A stretch of 64,000 bases of DNA from an uncultured Bacteroidales bacterium (lineage in GTDB: Bacteria > Bacteroidota > Bacteroidia > Bacteroidales > Muribaculaceae): contig CACWNQ010000006.1 of the NCBI GenBank assembly GCA_902762385.1, forward strand, positions 35,542-99,541, read 5' to 3'. Below, in pieces: positions 8,404-16,731 of this stretch (the stretch's first letter is position 1; each line of letters begins with the position of its first letter). The position numbers and the translations under genes are program-made. Under the pieces are notes generated by a model. The model worked only from the letters and a program-made list of their open reading frames with translations. It was not told where the DNA came from and did not search any database.

Positions 8404-9594
8404 ATGAAGAAATCAACTAGAATACTCGTCGCTATGGCTTTACTCATGACTAGCATGGCAGCCTTTGCCGACGATGACATCAAGAATGAAGAGTTCAACC
8501 CCATCACCACTGGTGTAACTTCACTCAGCATCACCCCCGATGCTCGTGGTGCATCAATGGGTGACCAGGGTGCCGCCACCGACCCTGACGTGAACTCGCA
8601 ATTTTGGAACCCGTCAAAGTATGCTTTCGCCTACAGCAAAGCTGGAGTGTCAATTTCTTACACTCCTTGGCTTCGCAAGCTCGTCAACGACATCTTCCTT
8701 GCTAACCTCTCAGGTTATTGGAAGATAGGTAGTGGAGACAATCAGGCAGTGAGTGCCTCGTTACGCTACTTCTCACTTGGTGAAATCAATAGTTCCGACG
8801 ATTTAGGAAATGCCATGTCAAGCATCAATCCCTTTGAGATGGCTTTCGACGTTGGTTACTCACGCAAACTGAGCGAGAAATTCTCGATGGGTGTTGTGCT
8901 TCGTTACATCTATAGCGACCTTGGATACTCCAACTATAGTGGTACCGACCAAACTACTGGAGCCTCGGCATTCTCGGCCGACATTTCGGGTTATTTCAAC
9001 ACCTACCCCATGATTGGACGCAACGAGTGTCAGTGGAACCTTGGTTTCAACATCTCTAACATAGGTTCGAAGGTAAGCTACAACGGTGGCGACGATCCCG
9101 CGTTCATCCCCACTAACCTGAAAATTGGTACTGCTTTCACCTTCCCTCTTGCCGACTACCACAACCTCACTCTCTCGGCCGAGGCCAACAAGCTTCTCGT
9201 ACCAGCACGTCCTCGACTCGCCAACTACAATAATCAGGAGGAATATGAGCAGGCGCTTCAAAACTGGAAGGATATGTCGTCAATCACTGGAATCTTCAAG
9301 TCGTTTACCGATGCTCCAGGTGGATTCAAAGAAGAGTTGCGAGAGATTACATTCTCAATTGGTGCTGAGTACAGCTATAACCAGCAGTTCTTCCTGCGTG
9401 GTGGTTTCTTCAACGAGAACAAGTACAAAGGTAACCGTAAGTACTTCGGTCTAGGTGCTGGCTTCGCGCTCAACGTAATCAAGCTCGATGCTGCCTATAT
9501 GATTGCAACAGCGCAGAACAGTCCTCTGGACCAAACACTCCGATTCACTCTATCGTTCGATATGGACGGCATCCGCAACCTTTTCAACAAGTAA
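8404..9594 (+). CDS. porV: Type IX secretion outer-membrane protein PorV (LptO)
   Basis: A 396-residue outer-membrane beta-barrel of the FadL-like PorV family. It has a signal peptide (MKKSTRILVAMALLMTSMAAFA) and mature N-terminal features SLSITPDARGASMGD and PDVNSQFWNPSKYAF, the classic PorV signature. PorV acts as an attachment shuttle in the type IX secretion system, accepting cargo from the translocon and passing it to the sortase PorU. No other T9SS gene lies in the window, but the surface protein at 37092-39494 has a tail that could be T9SS cargo. The gene is monocistronic between two terminators. Confidence 0.92.
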   Translation: MKKSTRILVAMALLMTSMAAFADDDIKNEEFNPITTGVTSLSITPDARGASMGDQGAATDPDVNSQFWNPSKYAFAYSKAGVSISYTPWLRKLVNDIFLANLSGYWKIGSGDNQAVSASLRYFSLGEINSSDDLGNAMSSINPFEMAFDVGYSRKLSEKFSMGVVLRYIYSDLGYSNYSGTDQTTGASAFSADISGYFNTYPMIGRNECQWNLGFNISNIGSKVSYNGGDDPAFIPTNLKIGTAFTFPLADYHNLTLSAEANKLLVPARPRLANYNNQEEYEQALQNWKDMSSITGIFKSFTDAPGGFKEELREITFSIGAEYSYNQQFFLRGGFFNENKYKGNRKYFGLGAGFALNVIKLDAAYMIATAQNSPLDQTLRFTLSFDMDGIRNLFNK

Positions 9595-9615
9595 TAAAAC
9601 AACCATAATATTATA

Positions 9616-9645
9616 AATAGGGACGAGGAGCACCTTGTCCCTATT
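9616..9645 (+). terminator. Hairpin between porV and ispF
   Basis: AATAGGGAC (9616-9624) and GTCCCTATT (9637-9645) form a perfect 9-bp stem followed by GTTTA. The U-run is weak, so it may attenuate rather than fully stop transcription into ispF. Confidence 0.6.
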
Positions 9646-9665
9646 GTTTAAAAAACACAAAGATT

Positions 9666-10145
9666 ATGATGCGCATAGGATACGGATTTGACGTGCATCG
9701 CCTAGTCGAAGGGCGAGAATTATGGATTGGTGGCGTGAAAATCGATCATGACAAGGGGCTGCTGGGCCACAGCGATGCCGATGTGGCAATTCATGCCCTA
9801 TGCGACGCATTGCTCGGTGCCGCCGCATTGCGCGACATTGGCTTCCACTTTCCCGATAGTAATCCTATTTATAAAGGCATCGATAGTCGCAAGCTCCTGC
9901 GTGAAGTAATCCAGTTGCTGGACGAGAAAGGCTACCGTCTGGGAAATTGTGACATCACAATCTGCGCCGAGGCCCCCAAGATGAATCCTCACATTCCTGC
10001 CATGCAGGAACAGCTCGCCGAGTGCATGCAGTGTTCCCCCTCTCAGGTGTCAATCAAAGCCACCACCACCGAGCGACTTGGCTACACGGGCCGTGGCGAA
10101 GGCATCGCCGCCCACGCCGTAGCATTAATATTAAAGAATGACTAA
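9666..10145 (+). CDS. ispF: 2-C-methyl-D-erythritol 2,4-cyclodiphosphate synthase
   Basis: The cyclase of the non-mevalonate isoprenoid pathway, releasing CMP from its substrate to form MEcPP. The length of 159 residues is typical. The zinc-binding signature GYGFDVHRL (Asp and His ligands) and [22 protein letters not shown] are complete, and [22 protein letters not shown] carries the C-terminal nucleotide-binding region. Two consecutive ATG codons (9666, 9669) are both possible starts. No ispD is adjacent. It is convergent with glpB. Confidence 0.97.
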   Translation: MMRIGYGFDVHRLVEGRELWIGGVKIDHDKGLLGHSDADVAIHALCDALLGAAALRDIGFHFPDSNPIYKGIDSRKLLREVIQLLDEKGYRLGNCDITICAEAPKMNPHIPAMQEQLAECMQCSPSQVSIKATTTERLGYTGRGEGIAAHAVALILKND

Positions 10146-10174
10146 TTCTTAGTATTTCCTATTTTCCAAACCCA

Positions 10175-11416
10175 TTATATCTGCCTTGCCACTTGCAGGG
10201 CAGTCATCACTGCCACACCAGTGTCGTCGGCTAGTTTAAGGCTATTGTGCCCACTCAATATAGAGCCAATGGCAAACAGGTTTTCAATAGGACGACCATC
10301 TTTGAATGCATGATATTCGTTGTCGGTCTTTACCCCAAATTCCATGTAGGGCTGGGCGTCAAACAGGTTCTCTCGACTCCATTCACCACACTTGCCCGAA
10401 TAGTCCACATCAAGGCCAAAAATGGGCTCACTCACTCCTGCAGCACTAGATGCCAGGCCACCATTCATAAATGAGCCTGATGCTAGCACAAAGTGGTCGG
10501 CCACGATGTCTTGGTCGGGGAAGTTCTTGGCCTCAATGCTCAGCACTCTGTCGCCAGCCATCTTGGCGCTTTTCACCATACTTCCCAAGAAGAAGGTTCC
10601 ACCGTTCTGAACAAACAACTTGCGCAATCGCGACATAAGGCGAGTGCCAGCTATGCTAGGCGGCAAGGTCGACACAAATTTCACAGGAGCCTTAACTTGA
10701 TGCGCAATTTTAACTGCTGTCTCGTCGCCATCAAGGCCAAACACTGCCGGCAGCACTGCCACCTCAGCATCACCCATCGATGAGCGCACCTTACGTGCTA
10801 AGTCATTGAGCACACCATCGTTCTGCATCAGCTTGGCAACTGCAGTCGAACGCATCACCGAAGGACCACTCGAGAGTTTGTCGACAGTGCCCAGTTTCAC
10901 GTCACACATCTCGCAGTCTACCCCCAATCGCCTGAATGATTCAGCTATGAAGTCGTACGGAAAGTCAAGAAAACCCTGAATATTCACCAATGCCACCTTG
11001 TTCCAAGGCAACTTGTCTCGGCTATCGCTTGTAACATAGTCATCGAGTGTGAGCCAAGTGGGACGCAACAAGCCCAATGGTGTCATGCGATAATGGTTCA
11101 TGTTGCTTGTCTCACCGTAGAAACTCAAACCTGCACCTCCAAGAATCACAGGTGCCATAGCAACATTGTGAATCACATTGGCAATTCCCATTTTTGAGTA
11201 AGGATGGTTTGGGCTCAGGTTAGGAATAACATCTAGTGGATTCTCCACCTCATTGCCCTCTTCGTCAAAACCCAACAGGTCAATCGAACCTGAGTTGAAG
11301 TTAAGTTTACTCTGGCCCTTAGCCATTAGAGCAACATGCTTGCCATTAGTGGCAAGAGCTATTCCACACATGATGGCACTAAGTCCACCACCTATCACTA
11401 TCACGTCAAACTTCAT
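10175..11416 (-). CDS. glpB: Anaerobic glycerol-3-phosphate dehydrogenase subunit B
   Basis: A 413-residue flavoprotein. The N-terminal dinucleotide fold reads VIVIGGGLSAIMCGIALA, and a second FAD-contact region near the C-terminus reads NLFAIGSILSGHNSLKLADDTGVAV. GlpB is the FMN/FAD subunit of the anaerobic membrane-bound glycerol-3-phosphate dehydrogenase and works with GlpA. It begins 21 bp after the glpA stop, so the pair is an operon. The third subunit, the iron-sulphur membrane anchor GlpC, does not follow: the next gene is the convergent ispF. Electron transfer to the quinone pool must use a GlpC encoded elsewhere or another partner. Confidence 0.9.
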   Translation of the reverse strand: MKFDVIVIGGGLSAIMCGIALATNGKHVALMAKGQSKLNFNSGSIDLLGFDEEGNEVENPLDVIPNLSPNHPYSKMGIANVIHNVAMAPVILGGAGLSFYGETSNMNHYRMTPLGLLRPTWLTLDDYVTSDSRDKLPWNKVALVNIQGFLDFPYDFIAESFRRLGVDCEMCDVKLGTVDKLSSGPSVMRSTAVAKLMQNDGVLNDLARKVRSSMGDAEVAVLPAVFGLDGDETAVKIAHQVKAPVKFVSTLPPSIAGTRLMSRLRKLFVQNGGTFFLGSMVKSAKMAGDRVLSIEAKNFPDQDIVADHFVLASGSFMNGGLASSAAGVSEPIFGLDVDYSGKCGEWSRENLFDAQPYMEFGVKTDNEYHAFKDGRPIENLFAIGSILSGHNSLKLADDTGVAVMTALQVARQI

Positions 11417-11437
11417 ATCGCATCAATAATAATCGTT

Positions 11438-13045
11438 CTACATTGTCAAGCCGCACAAGCCCTCATATATTGTAATCGTGAGCTGAGCCTCGCTAAGCGA
11501 TGAGCCCCATGCAATCGGGCGCAATCCCTTCCATCGCTCGTTCATGAACGATGCAAGGTCGGCAAGGACAGTTTCAGCATCGCCGCCAGCCTTGCACAAC
11601 TGCAGCGCAGCACGGCAGGCACACAACTTACCTTGACACGACCCCATGCCCATGCGTGTGCGACGACGCATATTGGCGAGATTGTTCACATGCAACTTTT
11701 CAATAGCATATTTCATCTCGCTCACACTCACATGCTCACACTCACACACCATTGCTTTGTCTTCGTTGCTATGGTCCTTTATTTCCTTTGTGAGCGAGCC
11801 ATGGCGCTCTTGAGCAGCCTTCATTGCCACAGCGTGGTAGTTACCTCGCTTCTTCGGTACTTTCTCGTCGCTGCCCGGCAACGGCAAGATGGCCGTGGTG
11901 CATGCGCCCACCATGTCGAGCTTCTTGCACACCAGGTCGGTTGCAATCTCAGCCATGAGCCTATAGGTCATCATCTTGCCACCTGTAATAGTGATAAAAC
12001 CATCCAGTCCATCTCGTTCCTTATGGTCAAGGCACACGATGCCGCGGCTTATGCTGCGTCCCGATGGGTCATCATCGCTGGCCACCAACGGTCTCACACC
12101 AGCATAGGCCCTCAGGATGCGCGTGCGTGCTAATGATGGCACAAGATGAACGCCCTCATTGAGCAATGTCTCCACCTCGGCACGTGTCACACGCATGTCA
12201 TCAATCTCGGTAATCGGCACTCTATCGCTCGTTGTTCCCAGCATACTCACAATCTTGTCGGGGACAAGGATATCACCGTTTGCAGGCTTGCGGCAGCGGT
12301 TTATCACCATGTTGTTCACCCTATGGCTAAAAATGAGCAACGAGCCCTTAGCAGGAAACATATTGATTGTCACACCAGCCTTCTTGGCTATTAATGTTCC
12401 CCAAATACCGGCAGCATTAACCGTTACAGGAGCATAAGCTTCAGTCATTTCACCTGTTAGGTTGTTGCGAAGCTTAACGCCTATAACGCGTGCGTTCTCA
12501 ACTATCATGTCGGTCACTTCATGATAAGTGAGTGCCACTGCTCCATGACGGCGAGCATCAATCAGGTTGGCAGTCGTCAATGTGAATGGATCGATTGAGG
12601 CATCAGGGACTCGCACAGCACCTATCAGTGCTGGATTCAATGATGGCTCGAGCATGCGAGCCTCGGCAGGGTCGATAATCTCGGCACTAATGCCTGCTCG
12701 CAGGCATGCATCAACAAATGTCGCTTGATATTCAAGGTCATCCTCAGGCAATGTGACAAAAAGGCCATCAGTCTCCTCAATGCAGTGGCGTGCTATCTGG
12801 CGCAGAATCATGTTCTCGCCTATGCACTCCGATGCACTGTCCTGGTCGGTAACTGCATAGCGTGCTCCACTATGCATCAGGCCATGGTTGCGTCCTGTGG
12901 CGCCATTGGTGAAGTCGTAGCGCTCAACCAGCAGCACCTTAAGCCCTCGCAATGCACAATCGCGAGCTGTGCCGGCACCTGTGATACCACCACCTATTAT
13001 AATAACATCATATTCAGGACTTGCAGGTTTGTTATTTTCTAACAT
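11438..13045 (-). CDS. glpA: Anaerobic glycerol-3-phosphate dehydrogenase subunit A
   Basis: About 535 residues. A DAO-type FAD fold begins VIIIGGGITGAGTARDCALRG, with the G3P-dehydrogenase signature GATGRNHGLMHSGARYAV. The C-terminus carries a BFD-like [2Fe-2S] domain whose cysteines read CECEHVS and then CQGKLCAC. This combination is characteristic of GlpA, which oxidises glycerol 3-phosphate to dihydroxyacetone phosphate. The ATG at 13045 is chosen over 13102 because it starts just before the FAD fold and leaves room for a TAACTTTG promoter box. The gene is divergent from ugd. Confidence 0.92.
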   Translation of the reverse strand: MLENNKPASPEYDVIIIGGGITGAGTARDCALRGLKVLLVERYDFTNGATGRNHGLMHSGARYAVTDQDSASECIGENMILRQIARHCIEETDGLFVTLPEDDLEYQATFVDACLRAGISAEIIDPAEARMLEPSLNPALIGAVRVPDASIDPFTLTTANLIDARRHGAVALTYHEVTDMIVENARVIGVKLRNNLTGEMTEAYAPVTVNAAGIWGTLIAKKAGVTINMFPAKGSLLIFSHRVNNMVINRCRKPANGDILVPDKIVSMLGTTSDRVPITEIDDMRVTRAEVETLLNEGVHLVPSLARTRILRAYAGVRPLVASDDDPSGRSISRGIVCLDHKERDGLDGFITITGGKMMTYRLMAEIATDLVCKKLDMVGACTTAILPLPGSDEKVPKKRGNYHAVAMKAAQERHGSLTKEIKDHSNEDKAMVCECEHVSVSEMKYAIEKLHVNNLANMRRRTRMGMGSCQGKLCACRAALQLCKAGGDAETVLADLASFMNERWKGLRPIAWGSSLSEAQLTITIYEGLCGLTM

Positions 13046-13099
13046 TATATCATTAGAGAGAGTTAGGTTAATCAATCTTGGTCTTTGCAACTCAATCCA

Positions 13100-13107
13100 C
13101 AAAGTTA
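13100..13107 (-). promoter_or_regulatory. -7 promoter box of glpAB
   Basis: On the minus strand TAACTTTG, an exact TAnnTTTG match, 54 bp upstream of the glpA ATG. Confidence 0.65.
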
Positions 13108-13176
13108 CAACAAAAAACTGGTCTAAACATGTTTTTCACCCTTTTTATGCACGCACAATTAAAAAAATGTAATTTA

Positions 13177-13208
13177 TTTGCTACTTTGAAAGAAAAAAGG
13201 TATTTTTG
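13177..13208 (+). promoter_or_regulatory. Promoter of ugd with both boxes
   Basis: A textbook Bacteroidota promoter: TTTG at 13177-13180, a spacer of exactly 20 bp, and TATTTTTG at 13201-13208. The ATG at 13243 follows after 34 bp, which supports that start over the one at 13078. Confidence 0.8.
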
Positions 13209-13242
13209 TGACCAAACTATTACAAAAACACATCTATTAATC

Positions 13243-14568
13243 ATGAACATACTTATCGTTGGAACCGGATATGCAGGCCTAGTAACTGGTGCCTGTTTTG
13301 CCGACCTTGGAGTCAACGTGACTTGTGTCGACTCCGACGCACGAAAAATCAACCTCTTGCTTTATGGAGGGCTCCCTATCTACGAGCAAGGTCTCGAAGA
13401 CATGGTAAAACGCTCGGTTGCAGCACGCAGACTAAACTTTACGAGTAATTTCTCTAACGTGTTCGACAACGTCGACTATGTGTTCTGTGCTGTCGACACG
13501 CCACCTGCTCAAGACGGAGGTACCGACCTTACTCAAGTAATCGACACAGCAACCCAGTTTGCTCAAAATATCAACAACTATGCCGTATTTATCATCAAGT
13601 CTACGGTGCCACTGGGAACCTCAAAGAAAATCAAGGAACTTATAAAGAGCATCCTTGATGAGCGACAGGTTGACTTTGAATTTGACGTAGTTTCCAATCC
13701 CGACTTCCTTACCGAAGGAAACGCTATTAAGAACTTCATGAAACCCGACCGTATCATCCTCGGTGTCGACAATGAGCGTTCGCGCAAGGCAATGGACACA
13801 CTCTATCATCCACTAAAGTTCAAGTATTTCCCTGTTATCTACACCGATTCCACTACTGCCGAGATGATAAAATATGCCGCCACTTCGATGCTTGCCACAC
13901 GCGTGAGCTTCATGAACGAAATCGCCAACTTGTGCGAAATAGTAGGGGCCGATATCAACACTGTGCGTCATGGTGTGGGAACCGACAGCCGAATAGGACC
14001 TAAATACATTTACCCTGGTTGCGGATATGGAGGAACACTTTTCCCAAAAGACATTAACGACCTTATCAACATTGCCGAGAAGAACGGCTACTCGATGGAG
14101 GTGCTGAAAGCTGTCGACAAAGTGAACAGCCGCCAGAAACAACGTCTTTTCGAGAAATTCCGTGATTACTATGGTGGCGACATCAAGGGCAAGACTGTGG
14201 CTTTGTGGGGACTCTCTTTCAAACCCAACACCGACGATATTCGTGAGTCACCAGCAATTACTACTATTGACATGCTACTGCAGGCAGGATGCCATGTGCG
14301 AGTCTACGACCCGGTGGCCATGAATGCCATCAAGTTCCGCTGGAACGACATCTACTGCGCCCTCGACATCTACGATGCTGTCAATAAGGCCGATGCCGTG
14401 ATGCTCGTCACCGAGTGGCGACAGTTCCGCGTGCCATCGTGGGAGAAGGTCAAAGAGGCCATGAAAACACCTCTCATCATCGATGGACGAAACATCTACG
14501 ACGGCAACGAACTCGAAGACATGGGCTTCACTTATTACTGCATAGGAAAAGAACCAAACAAGCTATAA
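13243..14568 (+). CDS. ugd: UDP-glucose 6-dehydrogenase family protein
   Basis: Oxidises UDP-glucose to UDP-glucuronate with two NAD+ for capsule or surface polysaccharides. 441 residues. The N-terminal NAD fold reads ILIVGTGYAGLVTGACFADLG. The catalytic block is GCGYGGTLFPKDINDL; the canonical form is GxCFGGxxFPKD, so CF is replaced by CG-Y but the Cys remains. The C-terminal domain contains LWGLSFKPNTDDIRESPA. A related UDP-sugar dehydrogenase specificity cannot be excluded. The upstream in-frame ATG at 13078 would place 55 low-complexity residues ahead of the Rossmann fold and cover the promoter, so 13243 is preferred. Confidence 0.92.
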   Translation: MNILIVGTGYAGLVTGACFADLGVNVTCVDSDARKINLLLYGGLPIYEQGLEDMVKRSVAARRLNFTSNFSNVFDNVDYVFCAVDTPPAQDGGTDLTQVIDTATQFAQNINNYAVFIIKSTVPLGTSKKIKELIKSILDERQVDFEFDVVSNPDFLTEGNAIKNFMKPDRIILGVDNERSRKAMDTLYHPLKFKYFPVIYTDSTTAEMIKYAATSMLATRVSFMNEIANLCEIVGADINTVRHGVGTDSRIGPKYIYPGCGYGGTLFPKDINDLINIAEKNGYSMEVLKAVDKVNSRQKQRLFEKFRDYYGGDIKGKTVALWGLSFKPNTDDIRESPAITTIDMLLQAGCHVRVYDPVAMNAIKFRWNDIYCALDIYDAVNKADAVMLVTEWRQFRVPSWEKVKEAMKTPLIIDGRNIYDGNELEDMGFTYYCIGKEPNKL

Positions 14569-14599
14569 AAGACAAGACATTATTTATAACAAAAAGATT

Positions 14600-14634
14600 A
14601 GGAGTAACAGCACCCTGCTACTCCTAGTTTTTTC
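14600..14634 (+). terminator. Rho-independent terminator of ugd
   Basis: AGGAGTA and TACTCCT enclose an inner CAG/CTG pairing around a CACC loop, followed by AGTTTTTTC. Confidence 0.8.
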
Positions 14635-14654
14635 TTAGCTATTCCTAGTCATTC

Positions 14655-15743
14655 CTAGTTACTCCTACCCTCAACAAATTCTTCCCAACGCTTAATTAGA
14701 GCTGCCATATCTTCGGGCAGTTCGCTATTGAAGTCCATCTGCTCTCCTGTGCGAGGGTGCACGAAGCCCAGCGTCTTGGCATGCAGTGCTTGGCGTGGAC
14801 ACAACTTGAAGCAGTTGTGAATAAACTGCGCGTAACTCGACGAAGTATTACCACGCAAAATCTTGTCGCCACCATAGCGTTCGTCGTTAAATAGTGGATG
14901 CCCTATGTGGCGCATATGCACACGAATCTGGTGCGTTCTCCCCGTCTCAAGCTGGCACTGAACCACTGCCACATGGTTAAGGTTCTCTATCGTGTGATAG
15001 TGGGTCACAGCATGCTTGCCTTGGTCCCCCTCGGGAAACACTGCCATCTGCAGTCGGTCACGTAGGCTTCGCCCTATATTGCCCTCGATTGTACCGTCAA
15101 GTTCCTTCATTGCGCCCCACACCACTGCAATGTACTGGCGCTTGGTGGTCTTGTTAAAGAACTGAAGTCCAAGCGATGTTTTGGCATCGGGTGTTTTAGC
15201 AACAACAAGCAACCCACTGGTGTCTTTATCGATACGATGCACAAGGCCCATGCGAGGGTCAGTAACATCATAGTTTGGGTTGTCCTTAAAGTGCCATGCC
15301 AGAGCATTAACCAGTGTGCCGTCGTAATTGCCATGTCCGGGATGCACGCACATTCCTGCAGGTTTGTTCACCACCAGCAAATCCTCATCTTCGTAAACAA
15401 TATTAAGTGGAATATCCTGGGCTATAATCTCATTCTCATAGCGAGGACGGTCCATCACTACTGAGATCTCATCGCCGGGATGCACCCGGTAATTGCTCTT
15501 CACGGCACGACCGTTAACGCGTATGCACTGCGCCTCGGCAGCATTCTGAATACGGTTGCGAGATGTTCCTTTAATGCGTTCAACAAGGTACTTGTCGATG
15601 CGCAGCAACACATGTCCAGGCTCCACCACATAGTGGTAGTGCTCCCAGTAGTCGCGCCCGTTCTCGGTAAAGTCGGGATCGCTAAAGTCGCTCTGTATTT
15701 CAAGTTGCTCTTCGTCGAGCAAGCCATCATCAAGTGTTGCCAT
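14655..15743 (-). CDS. rluD: RluD-type 23S rRNA pseudouridine synthase
   Basis: A 362-residue member of the RluA/RluD family. After an acidic N-terminal extension of about 40 residues comes an S4 RNA-binding domain (RIDKYLVERIKGTSRNRIQ, through VHPGDEISV). The catalytic domain contains VHRIDKDTSGLLVVAKT, with the invariant Asp of the RxD motif, and later LETGRTHQIRVHM. RluD modifies helix 69 of 23S rRNA (U1911/1915/1917 in E. coli); whether this protein covers the same sites is inferred. It follows the PASTA gene by 112 bp, a linkage common in Bacteroidales. Confidence 0.92.
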   Translation of the reverse strand: MATLDDGLLDEEQLEIQSDFSDPDFTENGRDYWEHYHYVVEPGHVLLRIDKYLVERIKGTSRNRIQNAAEAQCIRVNGRAVKSNYRVHPGDEISVVMDRPRYENEIIAQDIPLNIVYEDEDLLVVNKPAGMCVHPGHGNYDGTLVNALAWHFKDNPNYDVTDPRMGLVHRIDKDTSGLLVVAKTPDAKTSLGLQFFNKTTKRQYIAVVWGAMKELDGTIEGNIGRSLRDRLQMAVFPEGDQGKHAVTHYHTIENLNHVAVVQCQLETGRTHQIRVHMRHIGHPLFNDERYGGDKILRGNTSSSYAQFIHNCFKLCPRQALHAKTLGFVHPRTGEQMDFNSELPEDMAALIKRWEEFVEGRSN

Positions 15744-15855
15744 GCGTTTTGTTGAAAAAAGATGGAGGCCCAGTTCCTTACCTTGCCCCCACCTGTAGCA
15801 GTTAAGTTGTCAATCTAATGATTGCTAAATTCAGGACTCTTATATCTGTTAATGA

Positions 15856-16506
15856 TTAATCTTCATTGGGATGCTGACGAGCCTCGGCTGCTGCTTTTTC
15901 ACGCTGCTGTTGCTGCAATGAGTCTTGCAGATTGTCGGGGAGCACGTCGAATGGCATCTCTGGAACAAGGCCATCACCCACCTCAATGCTGATTTGATCC
16001 TTAATCGAAACCTTGCTGCCCGGAGTGACTGGATGACCATTAACTTTCACAGCAAGAACCAAACCTTCATCGGCACTAGGCACAGTGTCAACCGTCACAT
16101 GTTTAAATCCCATTGATGTCAAACGATTGACTGCATCTCGGCACGATATCTCGCTTAAAATGGGCAGATTCACCATCTTAGGATTGAAAGCGTTGATAGT
16201 CAAGTAAATCACACGAGTTTTCTTGGCCATAGCATTTGCCTTAGGCTCCTGCTCAAGCACCATGCCGGGCTTAATGGCTTCGTTAAACAGCGAATCACTA
16301 ATCTCCCATTCAAAGCCAGCAGCCTCAATCTTGCGGATAGCATTATCAAGGCTCATGTTGCGCACACTAGGCACCTTAGCCTCCTGGCCATGCAAAGTAA
16401 AAATGTCAATCAGCAGATATAGTGCATACCATACTGCGACAAAGACTATAATAACTCCCAGTGCATTTGCCAGAATGGGATGTTTCTTTCCAAATTCTCC
16501 AAGCAT
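15856..16506 (-). CDS. Membrane-anchored PASTA-domain protein
   Basis: 216 residues. A short cytoplasmic N-terminus is followed by one membrane segment (about residues 12-34, IIVFVAVWYALYLLIDIF) and then PASTA repeats. These can be seen from recurrent VPSVRNMSLDNAIRKIEAAGF-like units at about 42-105, 110-175 and a shorter third unit. PASTA domains bind peptidoglycan or muropeptides when attached to kinases or PBPs. Here there is no kinase or transpeptidase domain, so the protein is probably a periplasmic peptidoglycan-binding factor. The C-terminus is a Gln/Ala/Glu-rich tail. A TATCTTTG promoter box lies upstream. Confidence 0.88.
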   Translation of the reverse strand: MLGEFGKKHPILANALGVIIVFVAVWYALYLLIDIFTLHGQEAKVPSVRNMSLDNAIRKIEAAGFEWEISDSLFNEAIKPGMVLEQEPKANAMAKKTRVIYLTINAFNPKMVNLPILSEISCRDAVNRLTSMGFKHVTVDTVPSADEGLVLAVKVNGHPVTPGSKVSIKDQISIEVGDGLVPEMPFDVLPDNLQDSLQQQQREKAAAEARQHPNED

Positions 16507-16546
16507 ATCTTGTCAAAAATAAATGTCAGTTTTCGTTTTAAACGCA

Positions 16547-16578
16547 CAAAGATAGCAATTTGGACGTTATTGGGCAAA
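16547..16578 (-). promoter_or_regulatory. Promoter of the PASTA-rluD unit
   Basis: On the minus strand TTTG (16575-16578), a 20-bp spacer, then TATCTTTG (16547-16554). Both Bacteroidota boxes are present at the expected spacing, 40 bp upstream of the ATG. Confidence 0.75.
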
Positions 16579-16660
16579 TAAAATAAATATTTTTAATCGC
16601 ATCATGATTTCACAACATGAGTTGAAACACTTTCAAAAACCATCCAACACTCTATAACTC

Positions 16661-16702
16661 AATAAAATAACCAATGAGACACCACTAATGGCATCTCATT
16701 GG
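16661..16702 (-). terminator. Terminator after the M6 protease gene
   Basis: CCAATGAGA and TCTCATTGG (16671-16679 and 16694-16702) form a 9-bp stem. In the leftward direction it is followed by TTATTTTATT. Confidence 0.65.
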
Positions 16703-16731
16703 CATTTATCAGTGATTTAGGGTGTCCTCTC

